Shown piece after piece: positions 63,225 to 64,000 of a DNA stretch of 64,000 nt. The DNA is from Adhaeretor mobilis. Its GTDB lineage: Bacteria; Planctomycetota; Planctomycetia; Pirellulales; Lacipirellulaceae. Both the position numbers and the translations under genes were made by a program. Position 1 is the first letter of the stretch; every line of letters begins with the position of its first letter. The notes under the pieces are model-generated. The model was not told where the DNA came from and made no database searches. It saw only the letters and a list, made by a program, of their open reading frames with translations. Where the stretch lies: positions 4,265,178-4,329,177 of the forward strand of contig NZ_CP036263.1 of NCBI RefSeq assembly GCF_007741515.1. The letters run 5' to 3'.

Positions 63225-63704
63225 ATGGCAACTAACAAGTCAACAGAGAACTTACAAACCGCTCTCAGCATGGAACTAACTGCAATGCACCAGTATCAAC
63301 TGCATGCCGGAGTCCTTGATGACTGGGGTCTGAGCTTGCTGGCAACCCAGATGCGAGAAGAGATGACGGAAGAACTGGGACACTCCGATGAATTCATGAC
63401 GAGAATTCTTTTCCTGAATGGCTCGCCTGAACTGACTATGGCGAGAACACCTCTTCGTGCTGCGTCGCTGAAGGAGATGTTCGAGTCGGACCTTGCGGAC
63501 GAGAAAGAAGCAATCGAGTTCTACACGAAAGCATCCGTACAGGCGTCAGAAGACAGTGACATTGGTACTCGGACGCTCTTTGAGCGAATCGCGTTAGACG
63601 AGGAGCAGCACATGAGCTGGCTGGAACTTCAACTCGATCTACTCGAACGTATGGGCGAGCCTGCGTATATTTCCAAGCACATGCCGACACCGAGTCAAGC
63701 TTAA
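63225..63704 (+). CDS. Bacterioferritin-like diiron protein
   Basis: A 159-residue four-helix protein. ELTAMHQYQLHAGVLDDWGL, EEMTEELGHSDEFMTRI, DLADEKEAIEFYTKA and DEEQHMSWLELQLDLLERMGE give the Glu and E-x-x-H ferroxidase ligands of the ferritin/bacterioferritin family in the right order. It stores iron or detoxifies H2O2. A heme-binding Met is not certain, so it may be a bacterioferritin or an encapsulated-type relative. It may link iron handling to the upstream persulfide genes; a T9 run lies upstream at 63183-63191. Confidence 0.88.
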   Translation: MATNKSTENLQTALSMELTAMHQYQLHAGVLDDWGLSLLATQMREEMTEELGHSDEFMTRILFLNGSPELTMARTPLRAASLKEMFESDLADEKEAIEFYTKASVQASEDSDIGTRTLFERIALDEEQHMSWLELQLDLLERMGEPAYISKHMPTPSQA

Positions 63705-63727
63705 CCACAAGCGTAAGGTTTAAGCAA

Positions 63728-64000
63728 ATGAGCAATGTCCAGAAGCGGACGAAACAATGGCATTGGCGCTCACTGAAGGTGATTGCTGTGCTGTTGATAG
63801 CTGGCGGCGTCATGTACTGGATAAAGTTCGCACCGGTGCCCGTCGTTTCGCATAGGGTTGAGCGTGGGATGATCGTTGCCGAAGTGATGGGCACGGGAAC
63901 CTTGGAAGCACGTGTCCAAACAACAATCAGTCCCAAAATCTCCGGTCGTATTGTAGAAGTGCTCGCCGATCAAGGAGACCGAGTAGAAACGGGCGAGCTG
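63728..64000 (+). CDS. HlyD/RND membrane fusion protein, 5' part
   Basis: Starting at ATG 63728, the frame stays open to the window end (91 codons). It encodes an N-terminal helix (SLKVIAVLLIAGGVMYWI) and the beginning of a membrane fusion protein: HRVERGMIVAEVMGTGTLEARVQTTISPKISGRIVEVLADQGDRVETGEL, the biotinyl-lipoyl-like half motif of HlyD/AcrA proteins. It should form the periplasmic bridge of an efflux or ABC export system that lies beyond the window. It begins 23 bp after the bacterioferritin gene. Confidence 0.9.
   Translation, partial: MSNVQKRTKQWHWRSLKVIAVLLIAGGVMYWIKFAPVPVVSHRVERGMIVAEVMGTGTLEARVQTTISPKISGRIVEVLADQGDRVETGEL

Overview
The window looks like a chromosomal segment of a planctomycete, probably of the Pirellulales/Lacipirellulaceae type. 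This rests on six PEP-CTERM exported proteins (three also carrying a dockerin-like EF-hand module), a DUF1559 prepilin-like protein with the FTLVELLVVIAIIGVL N-terminus, DUF5117-type metalloprotease, FHA-GAF-SpoIIE signalling and the overall gene style. No organism name can be proved from the sequence alone.

Layout. 1-8.9 kb: housekeeping and signalling genes (truncated Lys/Arg/Gln-rich protein, Sfp-type phosphopantetheinyl transferase, serC, serA, a small BON protein, FHA-GAF-PP2C phosphatase). 9.2-26.1 kb: an accessory stretch beginning at a tRNA-Gln gene and holding secreted metalloproteases, PEP-CTERM proteins, an AP-superfamily/TPR protein, a DUF1559 protein, a sulfotransferase, a LuxR regulator and a giant repeat protein. 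A 3' fragment of the same tRNA-Gln lies at 19.96 kb, so 9.25-19.98 kb may be an old island. Debris (a RCK_C pseudogene, a 147-bp intergenic repeat) follows. CsrA closes the segment.

26.7-58 kb: a large low-oxygen/dormancy island. It has universal stress proteins (six genes), a hemerythrin-like protein, a CtpF-like P2-type ATPase, a CBS-pair protein, a putative NrfHA nitrite reductase, a small c-type cytochrome, a BON protein, VIT1-type Fe/Mn transporter, a DHOD-like flavoprotein and an APH-AAA kinase-like protein resembling Rv2004c. Inside it sits a CO2/bicarbonate module (DabA, two NuoL/M-like subunits, SulP transporter, beta-carbonic anhydrase). Its regulators are a histidine kinase carrying both a LOV domain and a FixL-type heme-PAS domain, a receiver protein, an atypical receiver with Glu at the phospho-Asp position, and an NtrC-family sigma-54 activator.

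The main discovery is a regulon that can be read from the DNA. Three divergent intergenic regions each hold a dyad TGTGCG-N4-CGCACA (or a close variant) flanked on both sides by sigma-54 -24/-12 promoters pointing outward. A fourth, one-sided copy lies before the second BON gene. The gap from dyad to promoter is 82-85 bp in six cases and 74 bp (one helical turn less) in the seventh. One of these promoters would transcribe the NtrC-type activator itself. The gene content resembles the mycobacterial DosR dormancy regulon, but the apparent control is by sigma-54.

58-63.7 kb: a sulfide/persulfide module (ArsR/SqrR-like repressor, rhodanese, TauE/SafE exporter, persulfide-dioxygenase/rhodanese fusion, CoA-disulfide-reductase/rhodanese fusion) and a bacterioferritin-like protein. 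The window ends inside an HlyD-type membrane fusion protein gene. All coordinates and motif spacings were counted by eye; no searches were run.
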